This document shows, one piece after another, positions 23,775-32,768 of a DNA stretch of 64,000 nucleotides. Position 1 is the first letter of the stretch. Every line of letters begins with the position of its first letter. A program made the translations under genes and the position numbers. Under the pieces are notes generated by a model. The model saw only the letters and a program-made list of their open reading frames with translations. It had not been told where the DNA came from and searched no databases. Origin of the DNA: Streptomyces lydicus (lineage in GTDB: Bacteria > Actinomycetota > Actinomycetes > Streptomycetales > Streptomycetaceae); the NCBI RefSeq assembly GCF_004125265.1, contig NZ_RDTE01000003.1, positions 6,386,001-6,450,000 of the forward strand, given 5' to 3'.

Positions 23775-24428
23775 TCAGTCCGAGGCCCCGTGCTCCGGAC
23801 GGCGTATCAGGAAGGCGGCCGCGGACCCGGCGGCGAAGAGGGCCATCACGGAGAGGGCGGTGCCCGCCCAGGACGTGCCGAGCCATTGCCCGCCGAAGTA
23901 GCCGAGGCTGACGCTGTAGGCGGCCCAGGCGAGGGAGGCCAGCGCGGACCAGGGAAGGAACTCGCGGACCGTACGGTGCGCAACGCCGGCCCCGAGGCTG
24001 ACCACGGAGCGCCCGGCGGGTGCGAAGCGGGCCAGGACGACGATGCCGCCGCCGCCTCGCGTCAGCGCCGTGCCGAGTCGTTTCTGCGCCGCCGTCAGGC
24101 GGCGGGAGCGGCCGATGGCGCGGTCGAAGCGGTCACCGCCGCGCCAGGCGAGCCGGTAGGCGGCCATGTCGCCGAGCACCGAGGCGGTGGCCGCGCACAG
24201 GATCAGGGAGAACATCTCGGCCGGGTGTGTACCGGTGTGGACGGAGGAGGTGACATCGACACCGCTCACCGCCTCCGCCGCGGTGCCGGTGCCGGCGGCC
24301 GCGGTGGCCGCGGCGATCACCAGGACTCCGCTGGGCAGGATCGGCACGAACACATCGAGCACGATCGAGAGACTGACGATCACATACACCCAAGGGGTGC
24401 CGCTGAGGGACCCCAGCTTTTCCACCAA
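23775..24428 (-). CDS. DedA-family membrane protein
   Basis: A 217-residue polytopic protein with the DedA/SNARE-associated core: DVFVPILPSGVLVIAA, then ASVLGDMAAYRLAWRGG, then RFAPAGRSVVSLGAGV (R-x-x-P/A-x-x-R) and FLPWSALASLAWAAY. Family members act in lipid flipping and membrane homeostasis. About 30 residues between the first two helices are unusually hydrophilic (VDVTSSVHTGTHPAEM). Single gene. Confidence 0.87.
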   Translation of the reverse strand: MVEKLGSLSGTPWVYVIVSLSIVLDVFVPILPSGVLVIAAATAAAGTGTAAEAVSGVDVTSSVHTGTHPAEMFSLILCAATASVLGDMAAYRLAWRGGDRFDRAIGRSRRLTAAQKRLGTALTRGGGGIVVLARFAPAGRSVVSLGAGVAHRTVREFLPWSALASLAWAAYSVSLGYFGGQWLGTSWAGTALSVMALFAAGSAAAFLIRRPEHGASD

Positions 24429-24597
24429 CGCCCTGCTCCCGGTCCGAACCCCGCCGCGACGTCGCTCGATGCGGCAGGGGCGGCCCTTCAGCTATACAGC
24501 GTACGCCTGGGCTTCGCGGGCGCCGGCCGGGGGTGGACGGTGCCCCTCCGCACGGCCCGTACGGTGCCGATGCCGCACCGCCCGTAGGGCGAGATGC

Positions 24598-24637
24598 CGC
24601 ACGGCCCGTACAGCGGCGATGCCGTACGGGCCGTGCG
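24598..24637. terminator. Long hairpin between DoxX and DedA genes
   Basis: CGCACGGCCCGTAC pairs perfectly with GTACGGGCCGTGCG (14 bp) around a 12-base loop. A further direct copy of the left arm lies at about 24549-24562, so two alternative stems are possible. It lies 44 bases past the 3' end of the DoxX gene. Confidence 0.7.
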
Positions 24638-24680
24638 AAGGGGCGGGGCCGGGGTGCGCCGGGGCCCGCCGGTGTGTGCG

Positions 24681-25148
24681 TCAGGCGGCGGAAGGCTCCT
24701 GGCGGGCGGCCGGAGCCTGCTCCTGCCGGTCCTCGCCGCCGAAGAAGACCCGGTCGAGTGCCCACGTTCCGGGGCCGGAGAAGAAGATCAGCAGGAAGGC
24801 CCAGCAGAACATCGCGGCGGCCTCGCCGCCGTTCTGTATCGGCCACAGTGCGGAGCCCTGGTGCATGGAGAAGTACGCGTACGCCATCGAGCCGGAGCTG
24901 ATGAAGGCCGCGGGGCGGGTGCCCAGGCCGAGCATCACGAGGATGCCGCCCGCCAGCTGGATCACGGCGGCGTACCAGCCCGGCCAGGTGCCGGTGGGGA
25001 TGGTGCCGCCCTGACCCATGGCGCCCCCGAGGACGCCGAAGAGGGAGGAGGCTCCGTGGCAGGCGAAGAGCAGGCCGACGACGATGCGGAAGAGCGCGTG
25101 CACGTGCGGGGCTGATCTCTGGATGAGCGCGGACACGGGTGCGGACAT
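24681..25148 (-). CDS. DoxX-family membrane protein
   Basis: A 155-residue four-helix protein: LFRIVVGLLFACHGASSLFG, YAAVIQLAGGILVMLGLGTRP, SSGSMAYAYFSMH and MFCWAFLLIFFSGPGTWALD. This matches DoxX/YphA-type oxidoreductase-associated membrane proteins. The start at 25148 has GGAG seven bases before it; twenty upstream in-frame codons have no ribosome site. Role unknown, possibly redox stress. Confidence 0.87.
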   Translation of the reverse strand: MSAPVSALIQRSAPHVHALFRIVVGLLFACHGASSLFGVLGGAMGQGGTIPTGTWPGWYAAVIQLAGGILVMLGLGTRPAAFISSGSMAYAYFSMHQGSALWPIQNGGEAAAMFCWAFLLIFFSGPGTWALDRVFFGGEDRQEQAPAARQEPSAA

Positions 25149-25227
25149 GTGGGGACTCCTACGGTTTCTGGGGACGAGGTAACCGCCGGAGACAGAGGTT
25201 AGGGACACCTAAGCAGTACTTGCAAGT

Positions 25228-27237
25228 TCAACTTCTGGCCGAATCCGACCTTCGGCCGGAAACCGCCGGGCCGGAAACCGCCGAGCCGGCCACCCTGACC
25301 GCGCCCGTGACCACGCCCGTCCCTGCCTCCGTCCCCGTGCCCGTCCCTGTTCCCGCCCCCGTCATCGCCGCCCGCAGCGCCGCCCGGGCCACGGCGTCCG
25401 TGTCCGCCAACGTGACCGACCCCACTCCGGGACGGGCGCCCGCCGCCGTCACCCAGTGCACGCCCTCCGTGGGCACCCCGACCGCGAAGCGCCGCGGGTG
25501 GCGCGCGCCGTCGGCTCCGACGAGGTGGTACGGGCTCGGCGACACATCGAGGCCGCCCGTTTTGTAGCCGTCCGCGGTGTGCGGCCGGCAGCCGCCCTCG
25601 GCCAGCAGCCGGGCCAGCAGCGGGTCCGCGGTGTGCCGCAGATCCGGTTCCGGCAGCCGCGCCTCGATCAGCGCCGTCGCCGTCACCTCCGAGCCCGCGA
25701 CGTCCGGCGAATGGGCCGTGAAACCGGGCCCGCGGCCGTCGGCGCCGCCGAGCCGGACGGCCATCCGGGGGCCGATCACCTCCAGCACCCCCGCCTCGAT
25801 CAGCGCGGTCATCTCCTCGATCCGGCGCCGCGGCGGTCCGATGGACAAGAAGGCGTTGAGCGGGGTGTACCAGCGGTCCAGGTGACGGTGGCGGGAGGCG
25901 CCGGCCAGCCCGCCGTGGTCGACGATCTGCCGCAGCTCGTTGCGCAGATCCCGCAGCACGTCCAGGGCCGCCTTGAGCGGGCCGGACACATTGTCCTGCC
26001 GGGCATGTGCGACGTCCTGGCGCAGATGCCCCAGCAGCCACTCCCGGAACGCGGCCCGGTCGGCGAACGACCGCTCCGCGTGCGGCCGGGCGATCCGGTC
26101 CCAGTCCCAGCGTTCGGCCGGTGCGATCCCGAACGCGTCCAGGACGGCCCTCTCGTCGGCGCCCCGGTGTGCGCTGCTCAGGAAGCGCTCCCGGAAGCGG
26201 CGGCGCGGCTCACCGCCCGCACCGCGCCGCCTCAGCAGTGCCTCGTAGTAGACCGCTTCCACCTCCTTGGCCACCAGGGGCCAGACCTCCGTCAGGAAGT
26301 CGGGCGGATCGCCGGAGTCCGTGCGCTTGCGGAAGGCCGCTATCACGTCCGGGGTGAGCAGCAGCGGCAGATGGCGGCCGTGCGCGCCCTTCGCGTTGTC
26401 GCCGCGGGCGTGGTACGGGATGCCACGGCGGGAGCCCGCGTACAGCCGGGGCTCGCGGCCGGACGGCAGATAGGTCAGCGCGCCGTCCGCGCCGTCGACG
26501 AACCGGCCTCCGCGGGCCGTGGTCAGCAGCGCCATGTGATCGAAGAAGTTGAGACCGAGACCGCGCAGCAGTACCGGGCGGCCCGGGGCCAGTGCGTCCA
26601 GAGGGGCGGAGAGGTCGGCGGGGTTGGCGGGCGGGAGGTAGTGCAGGCCGTGCTCGGCGGCGTAGTCGGCCAGGTGCCGTTGCTCCGGGCCCGCCACGGC
26701 CGGCAGATGGCCCTGGGCGAGCACCACCGCCCCCAGCCCGTGCAGCGTCCGCCCGTCGTCGAGGGTGAGCGACTGCGAGCCGTCGGGGGCCTCGGCCAGG
26801 TGCACCGCGCGGGCCCGGTGCACCACCACAGTCACCTCTTGGGGAGCGGTGCGCACGGTACGGCCGAAGACCCACTCCAGATAGCGGCCGTACAGCGCAC
26901 GCCCCGGATAGTCGTCCGGGCCGACCTCACAGCCCTCCCAGGCGTACAGGCTCGGCCCGGTACGTATCGGCCCCGCGCACTCGACGCTGTCGTCCGTGAA
27001 CAGCGTGACCTGCGAGGCCACGGTGTTCATCAGCAGCTCGGGGGGCTGGGCGGTGCGCCACACCTGGCCGGCGCCGGGCGGGGCGGGGTCGACGACATGG
27101 ACGGTCAGCCGGGCACCCGGGGCCAGTTCGGCGGCCGAGGCGCAGATCCGTTCCAGCACGCTCGTCCCGCGCGGCCCCGCACCGACGAGGGCGAGAGCGG
27201 GCCGGGGCTGGCGGTCGGCGAGATGGTCGGCGGCCAA
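25228..27237 (-). CDS. FAD/NAD(P)-binding protein (NAD_binding_9 type)
   Basis: A large flavoprotein of about 669 residues. ALALVGAGPRGTSVLERI is the dinucleotide-binding GxGxxG-like motif at the N-terminus, followed by HVVDPAPPGAGQVWRT. GLGAVVLAQGHLP is the second ATG/GxG element near 190. The C-terminal part has an aromatic/Arg-rich domain and ends in a Thr-Gly repeat (GTGTGTGTEAGTG) from a GT-rich DNA tract. The start is uncertain: TTG 27237 has GGGAG eight bases upstream, but the frame stays open to 27309. The enzyme class is not identifiable. Confidence 0.8.
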   Translation of the reverse strand: MAADHLADRQPRPALALVGAGPRGTSVLERICASAAELAPGARLTVHVVDPAPPGAGQVWRTAQPPELLMNTVASQVTLFTDDSVECAGPIRTGPSLYAWEGCEVGPDDYPGRALYGRYLEWVFGRTVRTAPQEVTVVVHRARAVHLAEAPDGSQSLTLDDGRTLHGLGAVVLAQGHLPAVAGPEQRHLADYAAEHGLHYLPPANPADLSAPLDALAPGRPVLLRGLGLNFFDHMALLTTARGGRFVDGADGALTYLPSGREPRLYAGSRRGIPYHARGDNAKGAHGRHLPLLLTPDVIAAFRKRTDSGDPPDFLTEVWPLVAKEVEAVYYEALLRRRGAGGEPRRRFRERFLSSAHRGADERAVLDAFGIAPAERWDWDRIARPHAERSFADRAAFREWLLGHLRQDVAHARQDNVSGPLKAALDVLRDLRNELRQIVDHGGLAGASRHRHLDRWYTPLNAFLSIGPPRRRIEEMTALIEAGVLEVIGPRMAVRLGGADGRGPGFTAHSPDVAGSEVTATALIEARLPEPDLRHTADPLLARLLAEGGCRPHTADGYKTGGLDVSPSPYHLVGADGARHPRRFAVGVPTEGVHWVTAAGARPGVGSVTLADTDAVARAALRAAMTGAGTGTGTGTEAGTGVVTGAVRVAGSAVSGPAVSGRRSDSARS

Positions 27238-27452
27238 AAGGGGCTCTCCCTGGGGCGGCGGACGGCCGGCGCGCGGGCGCGGCCGCCCGAGAGTGCGGGC
27301 GACGGGCAAAGGTGCGCCCCATCATCACCGCCCGATCCGCCGTTGCAGCACCCGGGGGTGGGCAAAAAATACGCGGGACTCCCGGCTCGGTTGCCCGGCC
27401 GCCCGCCCTGCCGGACCCCTGCCGGACAGTTACCGGAACCGGAGCGTCCGGA

Positions 27453-29201
27453 TCATCCGGTCTTCGGCCGTCGGGTCCCCGGGGCACGCCCGCCCGCACC
27501 ACCCGATGTCCCGCCGGCCCGCGCATCGGACAGCGCCGCCCGCCAGACCGTGACGAGCCGGACGCCGCCCCGCTTCTCCCGGCGGGTCTGGTCCAGGGCG
27601 AGGCGTGCCGTCCGGCCCGCCAGGGTCAGCGTCATCAGCTGGTTGCCGAACCACGGGCCGCCCGTACGCCGCCACTTCACCGCCGGGCGGGTCAGCCGCC
27701 CGTGCCGGGCCAGCAGCTTCCCCAGCCAGCGGCCCGACCGGCTCCAGCCGAAGCGGAAGCCGGCCTGCAGCGAGCCGGGGATGCTGTTGTGAACGGGGGA
27801 GCAGGTCAGTTGCAGCACCCGGCTCGTGGGGTGCGGCCCGGCGCCGCGCCAGTGCGGCTCGGCCACATAGGCGTGGTGTACATCCCCGGACAGCACACAG
27901 ACCGTCGCCGGGGCGTCCGCGCCACCAGCGGCCTCGGCGATCAGTTCGGTGAGCGCGGTGAACGAACCGGGGAAGGCCGCCCAGTGCTCCAAGTCGGCGC
28001 GCTGGCGCAGGAACTCGCTTCTGCGGGCCCAGCGAGGGCCGCGCTCGCCGGCGCACAGCGCCGCGTTCCAGCCCTCCGCGGCGTGGATGAGATGCGGCAG
28101 CAGCCAGGGCAGCGAACTGCCCAGCAGCAGATGGTCGTAGCCGCCGCGCCCCTCCAGCACCGCCTGCCGCAGCCATTCGCCCTCGGTCTTGTCGAGCATC
28201 GCGCGATTGCTCTCGTCCAGCACGCGGGTGGCCCGGGTGTCGATCATGACCAGCCGCACCCGGCCGAAGTCGCGGCGGTAGCTCCAGCGGGCGCAGGCCG
28301 GATCGGCATCCGCGCCGGCCGCGAACTCCCGCACCGCCTCCGTCGCGTCCGGCAGCGCCCGCACCCGCGCGTACAGCGCGTCGGCGGCCAGCTCGGCGGG
28401 CGAGAGATTGCCCAGGTGCTGGTGGACCCAGTACGACATCAGGCCGCCGAGTATCCGCTCCCGCCACCAGGGGGTCGCCCGCATCCGGGCCACCCAGGCC
28501 GCCGAGGTGTTCCAGTCGTCGATCACATCGTGGTCGTCGAAGATCATGCAGCTGGGGACCGTGGACAGCAGCCAGCGGACCTCCGGGTCGAGCCAGGACT
28601 CGTAGTAGAGGTGGGTGTACTCCTCGAAGTCCGCGACCTGTTTCCAGGGCGGTTCGCCGAGGTCGCGGCGGCCGGCCAGCACGCGGGCGGTCGCCGCGGA
28701 GGTCTGGTCGGCGTAGACCTGGTCGCCCAGCAGGAGCAGTACGTCGGGGCGCGGCCGGCCGGGATCGGCGGCCAGTGTGGCGGCGAGGGTGTCCAGGGCG
28801 TCCGGGCCCACCGGGTCGTGCGCCGCGTTGGAGGGCGTCGCCGACCAGCGGCAGGAACCGAAGGCGAAACGCAGCGGCTCGTCGGGGGAGGCGGGCAGCG
28901 TACGGATGGTGCTCGCCGGGAAGCGGCTGCCGGGCGGCGGCCAGACCTGCCCCCGGGCACCGCCGGGGGACGCCCCCGGCTCTTCCAGCAGGACCTGGTA
29001 GGGCGTCTCGGTGCCGGGCGTGAGGCCGGTCACCGGGACCAGCGCATAGTGGTGCCCGGCCACCTGCCAGGTCCGTTCCGTGCCTGCCGCCCCGTCGTCG
29101 CAGCGGATGTGCACCACGCACGGCTCATCGGTCTCCACCCACACCGTCGCGCTGTGTGCGTCGACGTAGCGCAGCAGCGGCCCCAAGCGCAGTCCGGCCA
29201 T
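27453..29201 (-). CDS. PhoD-like alkaline phosphatase / metallophosphoesterase
   Basis: A 582-residue protein. The N-terminal beta-rich domain (LRLGPLLRYVDAHSATVWVETD) is typical of PhoD. The metal-binding core follows: LLLLGDQVYADQT near 195, FDDHDVIDDWN near 270, and VLSGDVHHAYVAEPHW near 450. No clear signal peptide or Tat motif is seen, so this looks like the cytoplasmic PhoD-like subgroup, probably a phosphodiesterase or phosphatase. A GGGGAG site precedes the ATG. Single gene. Confidence 0.87.
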   Translation of the reverse strand: MAGLRLGPLLRYVDAHSATVWVETDEPCVVHIRCDDGAAGTERTWQVAGHHYALVPVTGLTPGTETPYQVLLEEPGASPGGARGQVWPPPGSRFPASTIRTLPASPDEPLRFAFGSCRWSATPSNAAHDPVGPDALDTLAATLAADPGRPRPDVLLLLGDQVYADQTSAATARVLAGRRDLGEPPWKQVADFEEYTHLYYESWLDPEVRWLLSTVPSCMIFDDHDVIDDWNTSAAWVARMRATPWWRERILGGLMSYWVHQHLGNLSPAELAADALYARVRALPDATEAVREFAAGADADPACARWSYRRDFGRVRLVMIDTRATRVLDESNRAMLDKTEGEWLRQAVLEGRGGYDHLLLGSSLPWLLPHLIHAAEGWNAALCAGERGPRWARRSEFLRQRADLEHWAAFPGSFTALTELIAEAAGGADAPATVCVLSGDVHHAYVAEPHWRGAGPHPTSRVLQLTCSPVHNSIPGSLQAGFRFGWSRSGRWLGKLLARHGRLTRPAVKWRRTGGPWFGNQLMTLTLAGRTARLALDQTRREKRGGVRLVTVWRAALSDARAGGTSGGAGGRAPGTRRPKTG

Positions 29202-29269
29202 CGGTGTCTCCCCACTCGTCGTGGTCAGAGGATAGGAGCACGACGGGCGCTGCGGGGGGCCGGGGCGCG

Positions 29270-29340
29270 GCGCGCCCGCCGGCCGGTGGCTGCGGACGGC
29301 GGGCGCGCAGGACCGGTCCCGCGGGCAGCCGCGGGACCGG
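29270..29340. terminator. Two tandem terminator hairpins after the HNH nuclease gene
   Basis: GCGCGCCCGCCG/CGGCGGGCGCGC (29270-29308, 12 bp) and CCGGTCCCGCGG/CCGCGGGACCGG (29313-29340, 12 bp, 4-base loop) follow the nuclease stop at 29346 immediately. Confidence 0.78.
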
Positions 29341-29345
29341 GTCGC

Positions 29346-29990
29346 TCAGCAGCCGTCCAGGATCTTCTTCAGCGCGGCCTTCTCCGCCGAGTCCGCGGTC
29401 ATGCCGTACTCATGCTTGACCGACACCCACATCCGGGCGTACTCGCAGTGGTAGGAGGCCTTCGGCGGCAGCCACTTCGCCGGGTCCTTGTCGCCCTTCT
29501 CCTGGTTGAGGTTGTCGGTGACGGCGATCAGCTGGGAGTGGGTGAGGTCGTTGGCGAGCTCCTGGCGGCGCGCGGTGGTCCACTGCGCCGCGCCCGACTT
29601 CCAGGCCTCCGAGAGCGGTACGACGTGGTCGATGTCCAGGTCGGCCGGGTTGGTCCAGGTCGCGCCGTCGTAGGCGGAGACCCACTTGCCGCTGGTCGCC
29701 TTGCAGCTGTCGTCCTGCTTCACGTCCGTGCCGTCGCGCTTGAGCACCACTTCGCGGGTGTCGCAGTTCTTGCCCTGGTCGATCCAGTGCGGGAACTTGT
29801 CGCGGCTGTAGCCGTCCTGCGGGCCCTCGGGCTGTTCCTTGATCTGGCTGAGGTACGTCCGTGCGGTGGCCGCGTCCGGCGGGCTGGGCGGTGCCGCCTG
29901 GGCGGTCTGACCGCTGAGCGCCAGCGTGCAGACCAGCGCCGCCGCCGATCCCGCGGCGAGGGACACTCGACGCGCGTAGACCTTGTTCAT
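29346..29990 (-). CDS. Secreted HNH endonuclease
   Basis: A 214-residue protein with a cleavable signal peptide (KVYARRVSLAAGSAAALVCTLALSG, then TAQAAP). The catalytic ADLDIDHVVPLSEAWKSGA (HNH, about 123-142) is followed by Asn/His residues in NDLTHSQLIAVTDNLNQEKG. Cys in NCDTRE and DSCKAT likely form disulfides. It should degrade extracellular nucleic acid for nutrition or during development. GGGAG five bases upstream fixes the start at 29990. Confidence 0.88.
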   Translation of the reverse strand: MNKVYARRVSLAAGSAAALVCTLALSGQTAQAAPPSPPDAATARTYLSQIKEQPEGPQDGYSRDKFPHWIDQGKNCDTREVVLKRDGTDVKQDDSCKATSGKWVSAYDGATWTNPADLDIDHVVPLSEAWKSGAAQWTTARRQELANDLTHSQLIAVTDNLNQEKGDKDPAKWLPPKASYHCEYARMWVSVKHEYGMTADSAEKAALKKILDGC

Positions 29991-30190
29991 CGAAACTCCC
30001 GGATTGTGGGGGGAAGTTACTGTGCGGTGCCGCCCCATCGTGGCGATGTGGGGTTTCCACGAGATGGGCACCAGGTAACAGAGTGGCGACATGCTCACGT
30101 CACTTCAAGGGGATCTGACGGAGCACCACAAATGCATCACGGCACTCCGGTTGACCCGCTCCCGCGTGTGCGCCCCGCCGCCGCCCTACA

Positions 30191-30958
30191 GTGAGCCGCG
30201 TGCTGCTGCCGGTCAACGTCACCCTCGGGGTCGTCCTCGCCGTCCTGCTGGCCGCCGCGGTGGCCGTCGCCGCGCTGGCGCGCCTCGGCCATGCCCGGGC
30301 CATCGCCGTCGCCGGACTGCGCGCCGCCGCCCAGCTCGCCGCCGTCTCCTACCTCATCGGCTGGGTGGTGCACGCCCTCCCCTGGCTGCTGAGCTTCCTC
30401 GCGCTGATGTTCGCGGTGGCGGTACGGACCGCGGGCCGCCGGATCACCCGGAACCGCACCTGGTGGTGGGCCGCCGCACCGATCGCCGCCGGGGTCGTCC
30501 CGGTCGTCGCCCTGCTGCTGCTCACCGGCCTGGTGCCGCCGCGCGGCCTGACCCTGATCCCCGTCGCGGGCATCCTGATCGGCGGCGCGCTGACCGCCAC
30601 CGTCCTGGGCGGGCGGCGGGCGCTGGACGAGCTGGCGACGCGGCACGGCGAGTTCGAGGCGGGCCTCGCGCTGGGGCTGGTGGACCGCGACGCCCGGATG
30701 GAGGTCGCCCGCCCGGCCGCCTCGGACGCCCTGCTGCCGGGGCTCGACCAGACCCGGACCGTGGGATTGGTCACGCTGCCCGGCGCCTTCGTCGGGATGC
30801 TGCTGGGCGGGGCCTCCCCCGTACAGGCGGGCGCGGTGCAGCTGTTCGTGCTGGTCGCGCTGCTGGCGGTGCAGGCGGCTGCCTGTGCGACGGTGCTGGA
30901 GCTGGTCGCGCGCGGACGGCTGCACCGCGTACCCTTGACGGCAGCAGAAGGGGAGTAG
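30191..30958 (+). CDS. FetB/YbbM-family (UPF0014) ABC permease
   Basis: A 255-residue protein with about seven helices (VLAVLLAAAVAVAALARLGHARA, LRAAAQLAAVSYLIGWVVHALPW, MFAVAVRTAGRRI and so on). The conserved GLDQTRTVGLVTLPGAFVGMLLGGASP loop is the signature of FetB, the permease of an iron/metal exporter. No FetA ATPase lies next to it. Starts with GTG 30191. Its stop codon is part of the yybP-ykoY aptamer that follows, so the 3' end of the message doubles as a sensor. Confidence 0.83.
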   Translation: MSRVLLPVNVTLGVVLAVLLAAAVAVAALARLGHARAIAVAGLRAAAQLAAVSYLIGWVVHALPWLLSFLALMFAVAVRTAGRRITRNRTWWWAAAPIAAGVVPVVALLLLTGLVPPRGLTLIPVAGILIGGALTATVLGGRRALDELATRHGEFEAGLALGLVDRDARMEVARPAASDALLPGLDQTRTVGLVTLPGAFVGMLLGGASPVQAGAVQLFVLVALLAVQAAACATVLELVARGRLHRVPLTAAEGE

Positions 30959-31105
30959 CTCTCTGCCGGACCGTCGACATACTGCCCTCCCGTTGACAGC
31001 CGCCATTCGTGGTGGAGCGCGTGACATACGCGGTGACAACGGGGGAGCCGGCGCCCGGAGCCCGGTGCGTACGCGTACCTGGCCAGCGAGACCTTCGGCC
31101 GCAGT
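30950..31105 (+). promoter_or_regulatory. yybP-ykoY (Mn2+) riboswitch, overlapping the preceding stop codon
   Basis: GGGGAGTAGC at 30950-30959, then GCCGGACCGTCGACATACTG, and near the 3' side CCAGCGAGACCTTCGGCCG match the conserved loops of the yybP-ykoY class in order. The downstream gene is a GDT1/TMEM165 protein, its classical target. TAG of GGAGTAG is the stop of the permease gene, so the aptamer begins within a coding sequence. Confidence 0.85.
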
Positions 31106-31183
31106 GTCTGACGCTGCCGTGCCGAAGCGACCCCTCTTCCGGGCCCCTTTGGCGCGGCCCGACCGATCGAGGTATCCCACCCC

Positions 31184-31765
31184 GTGTTCAGCCTTACCGT
31201 CGCCGCAGTCGTCTTCGGCGTCGTCTTCCTCGCCGAACTGCCCGACAAGACCGCCCTCGCCGGCCTGATGCTCGGCACCCGCTACCGCGCCTCGTACGTC
31301 TTCGCCGGTGTCGCCGCGGCCTTCCTGGTGCATGTGGCGCTCGCCATCGCCGCGGGCAGCGTGCTGACGCTGCTCCCGCACCGCTGGGTCCAGGGTGTGG
31401 TCGGTGTCCTCTTCCTGGCGGGCGCCGCCGTGCTGCTGTTCAGGAAGGACGACGACGAGGAAGAAGTGAAGAAGCCCGCCGACCAGAGCTTCTGGAAGGT
31501 CTCCGGGGCGGGTTTCATGATGATCCTGGTCGCCGAGTTCGGTGATCTGACGCAGATCATGACCGCCAACCTCGCGGCCCGTTACGACGACCCGCTCTCG
31601 GTCGGCACCGGCGCCGTCCTGGCCCTGTGGGCGGTGGCCGGCCTGGGCATCCTGGGCGGCCGGACGCTCATGAAGTACGTGCCGCTGAAGCTCATCACCA
31701 AGATCGCGGCGGGGGTGATGCTGGTGCTGGCCGGCTTCAGCCTGTACGAGGCGGTCTCCGGCTGA
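31184..31765 (+). CDS. GDT1/TMEM165-family cation (Mn2+/Ca2+) transporter
   Basis: A 193-residue protein with two copies of the family motif E-x-G/P-D-[K/L]-T: AELPDKTALAGLML and AEFGDLTQIMTANLA, each in a membrane helix, and six hydrophobic segments in total. The family exports Mn2+ or Ca2+ in exchange for H+. The GTG start is preceded by a weak GAGG, consistent with control by the riboswitch. An acidic loop DDDEEEVKKPAD separates the two halves. Confidence 0.9.
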   Translation: MFSLTVAAVVFGVVFLAELPDKTALAGLMLGTRYRASYVFAGVAAAFLVHVALAIAAGSVLTLLPHRWVQGVVGVLFLAGAAVLLFRKDDDEEEVKKPADQSFWKVSGAGFMMILVAEFGDLTQIMTANLAARYDDPLSVGTGAVLALWAVAGLGILGGRTLMKYVPLKLITKIAAGVMLVLAGFSLYEAVSG

Positions 31766-31874
31766 GTTGTGCGCGGGGCGGGGCGGGGCGCGCGGGGGCT
31801 CCCTCCTCGCCCCGCGCTGCTGCTCGCTCCTCGCCCGCGTCCCTCGCTCCTCGCTCCGTGCTCGGTGCGGGGGC

Positions 31875-32537
31875 TCAGTCCGTGAGATGCACCGCGATCA
31901 TGCCGTCCGCCAGCGCCTCGACGCGGACGCCGGTGAGGTCGCGCACCTGCGCGGTGGGGGCGAAGGCCGCGGCCCGGTCGCCGACGCCGACCACCCGCAT
32001 ACCGGCCGCCCGGCCCGCCTCGATGCCCGCCTCGGAGTCCTCGAAGACCAGGCAGTCCCCGGGCGCGTAACCCAGCTCGGCCGCGCCCTTGAGGAAGCCC
32101 TCCGGGTCGGGCTTGCTGGCGCTCACGCTCTCCGCCGTGATCCGCACGGCGGGCATCGGCAGCCCCGCCGCGCCCATCCGGGCGTCGGAGAGCGGGATGT
32201 CGGCGGAGGTCACCAGGGCGTGCGGGACGGTGGCGAGGGCGGCCATGAAGGCGGGCGCGCCGGGCACCGGCACCACACCGTCCGTGTCGGAGGTCTCCTG
32301 CGCCAGCATCCGGCGGTTGTCGGCCAGGTTGAGTTCCATGGGACGGTCCGGCAGCAGTGCGGCCATGGTGGCCCAGCCCTGCCTGCCGTGGACGACCTTG
32401 AGGACCTCGTCCGCGTCCAGCCCCTGCTCGCCGGCCCAGCGGCGCCAGCAGCGCTCCACGACCGCCTCGGAATTCACGATCGTGCTGTCCATGTCCAGCA
32501 GCAGGGCGCGGGCGGTGAGCGTGGTGGTGGCCGGCAT
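31875..32537 (-). CDS. HAD-IA family phosphatase
   Basis: A 220-residue HAD hydrolase. Motif I LLLDMDSTIVNSE (nucleophile Asp 15, acid Asp 17), motif II VTSADIPLS, motif III Lys in SASKPDPEGFLKGA and motif IV LVFEDSEAGIEAG are all present. The GFL-Asp cap region suggests small sugar phosphates (DOG-1-P or glycerol-phosphate type). AGGAG lies 7 bases before the ATG at 32537. Substrate is inferred from family only. Confidence 0.88.
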   Translation of the reverse strand: MPATTTLTARALLLDMDSTIVNSEAVVERCWRRWAGEQGLDADEVLKVVHGRQGWATMAALLPDRPMELNLADNRRMLAQETSDTDGVVPVPGAPAFMAALATVPHALVTSADIPLSDARMGAAGLPMPAVRITAESVSASKPDPEGFLKGAAELGYAPGDCLVFEDSEAGIEAGRAAGMRVVGVGDRAAAFAPTAQVRDLTGVRVEALADGMIAVHLTD

Positions 32538-32600
32538 CGGCGGGCTCCTGGGCGCTACGGGCGTACACACGGACGGTGCCGCGGTATGCGGACGGTCATA

Positions 32601-32657
32601 CGGATGGTGCTGCCGTGTCCGGACGGTGCTGCCGTGTCCGGACGGTGCTGCTGTATC
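32601..32657. repeat. Three 19-bp tandem repeats (CGGACGGTGCTGCCGTGTC)
   Basis: Copies begin at 32601, 32620 and 32639 with one to three substitutions, followed by a partial fourth. They lie upstream of the HAD gene, in a region with no other gene. Confidence 0.8.
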
Positions 32658-32726
32658 CGGACGGCCGTGCGGACGGTGCGGATCTGCGGATCGCAGAGGG
32701 AGCGCGGATCGCACGGGGAACACAAG

Positions 32727-32768
32727 AGTGGTTCCGCCCGCCGGTCAGGGAGTGCGGGCGGAACCACT
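32727..32768. terminator. Orphan terminator
   Basis: A 15-bp perfect stem AGTGGTTCCGCCCGC / GCGGGCGGAACCACT has a 12-base loop and TTTGTTTCTT on the plus side. No gene ends within several hundred bases on either strand: the HAD gene runs away from it and the MFS gene starts after it. Confidence 0.8.

Noticed and set aside
25228..25450. GT-rich tract in the FAD protein gene as a separate microsatellite feature
   Set aside because: It is inside a continuous frame and encodes a Thr-Gly tail, so it is noted with that gene only.
27312..30194. A 960-residue plus-strand open frame
   Set aside because: It is antisense to the PhoD-like and HNH genes, has no family resemblance and arises from high GC, which removes stops.
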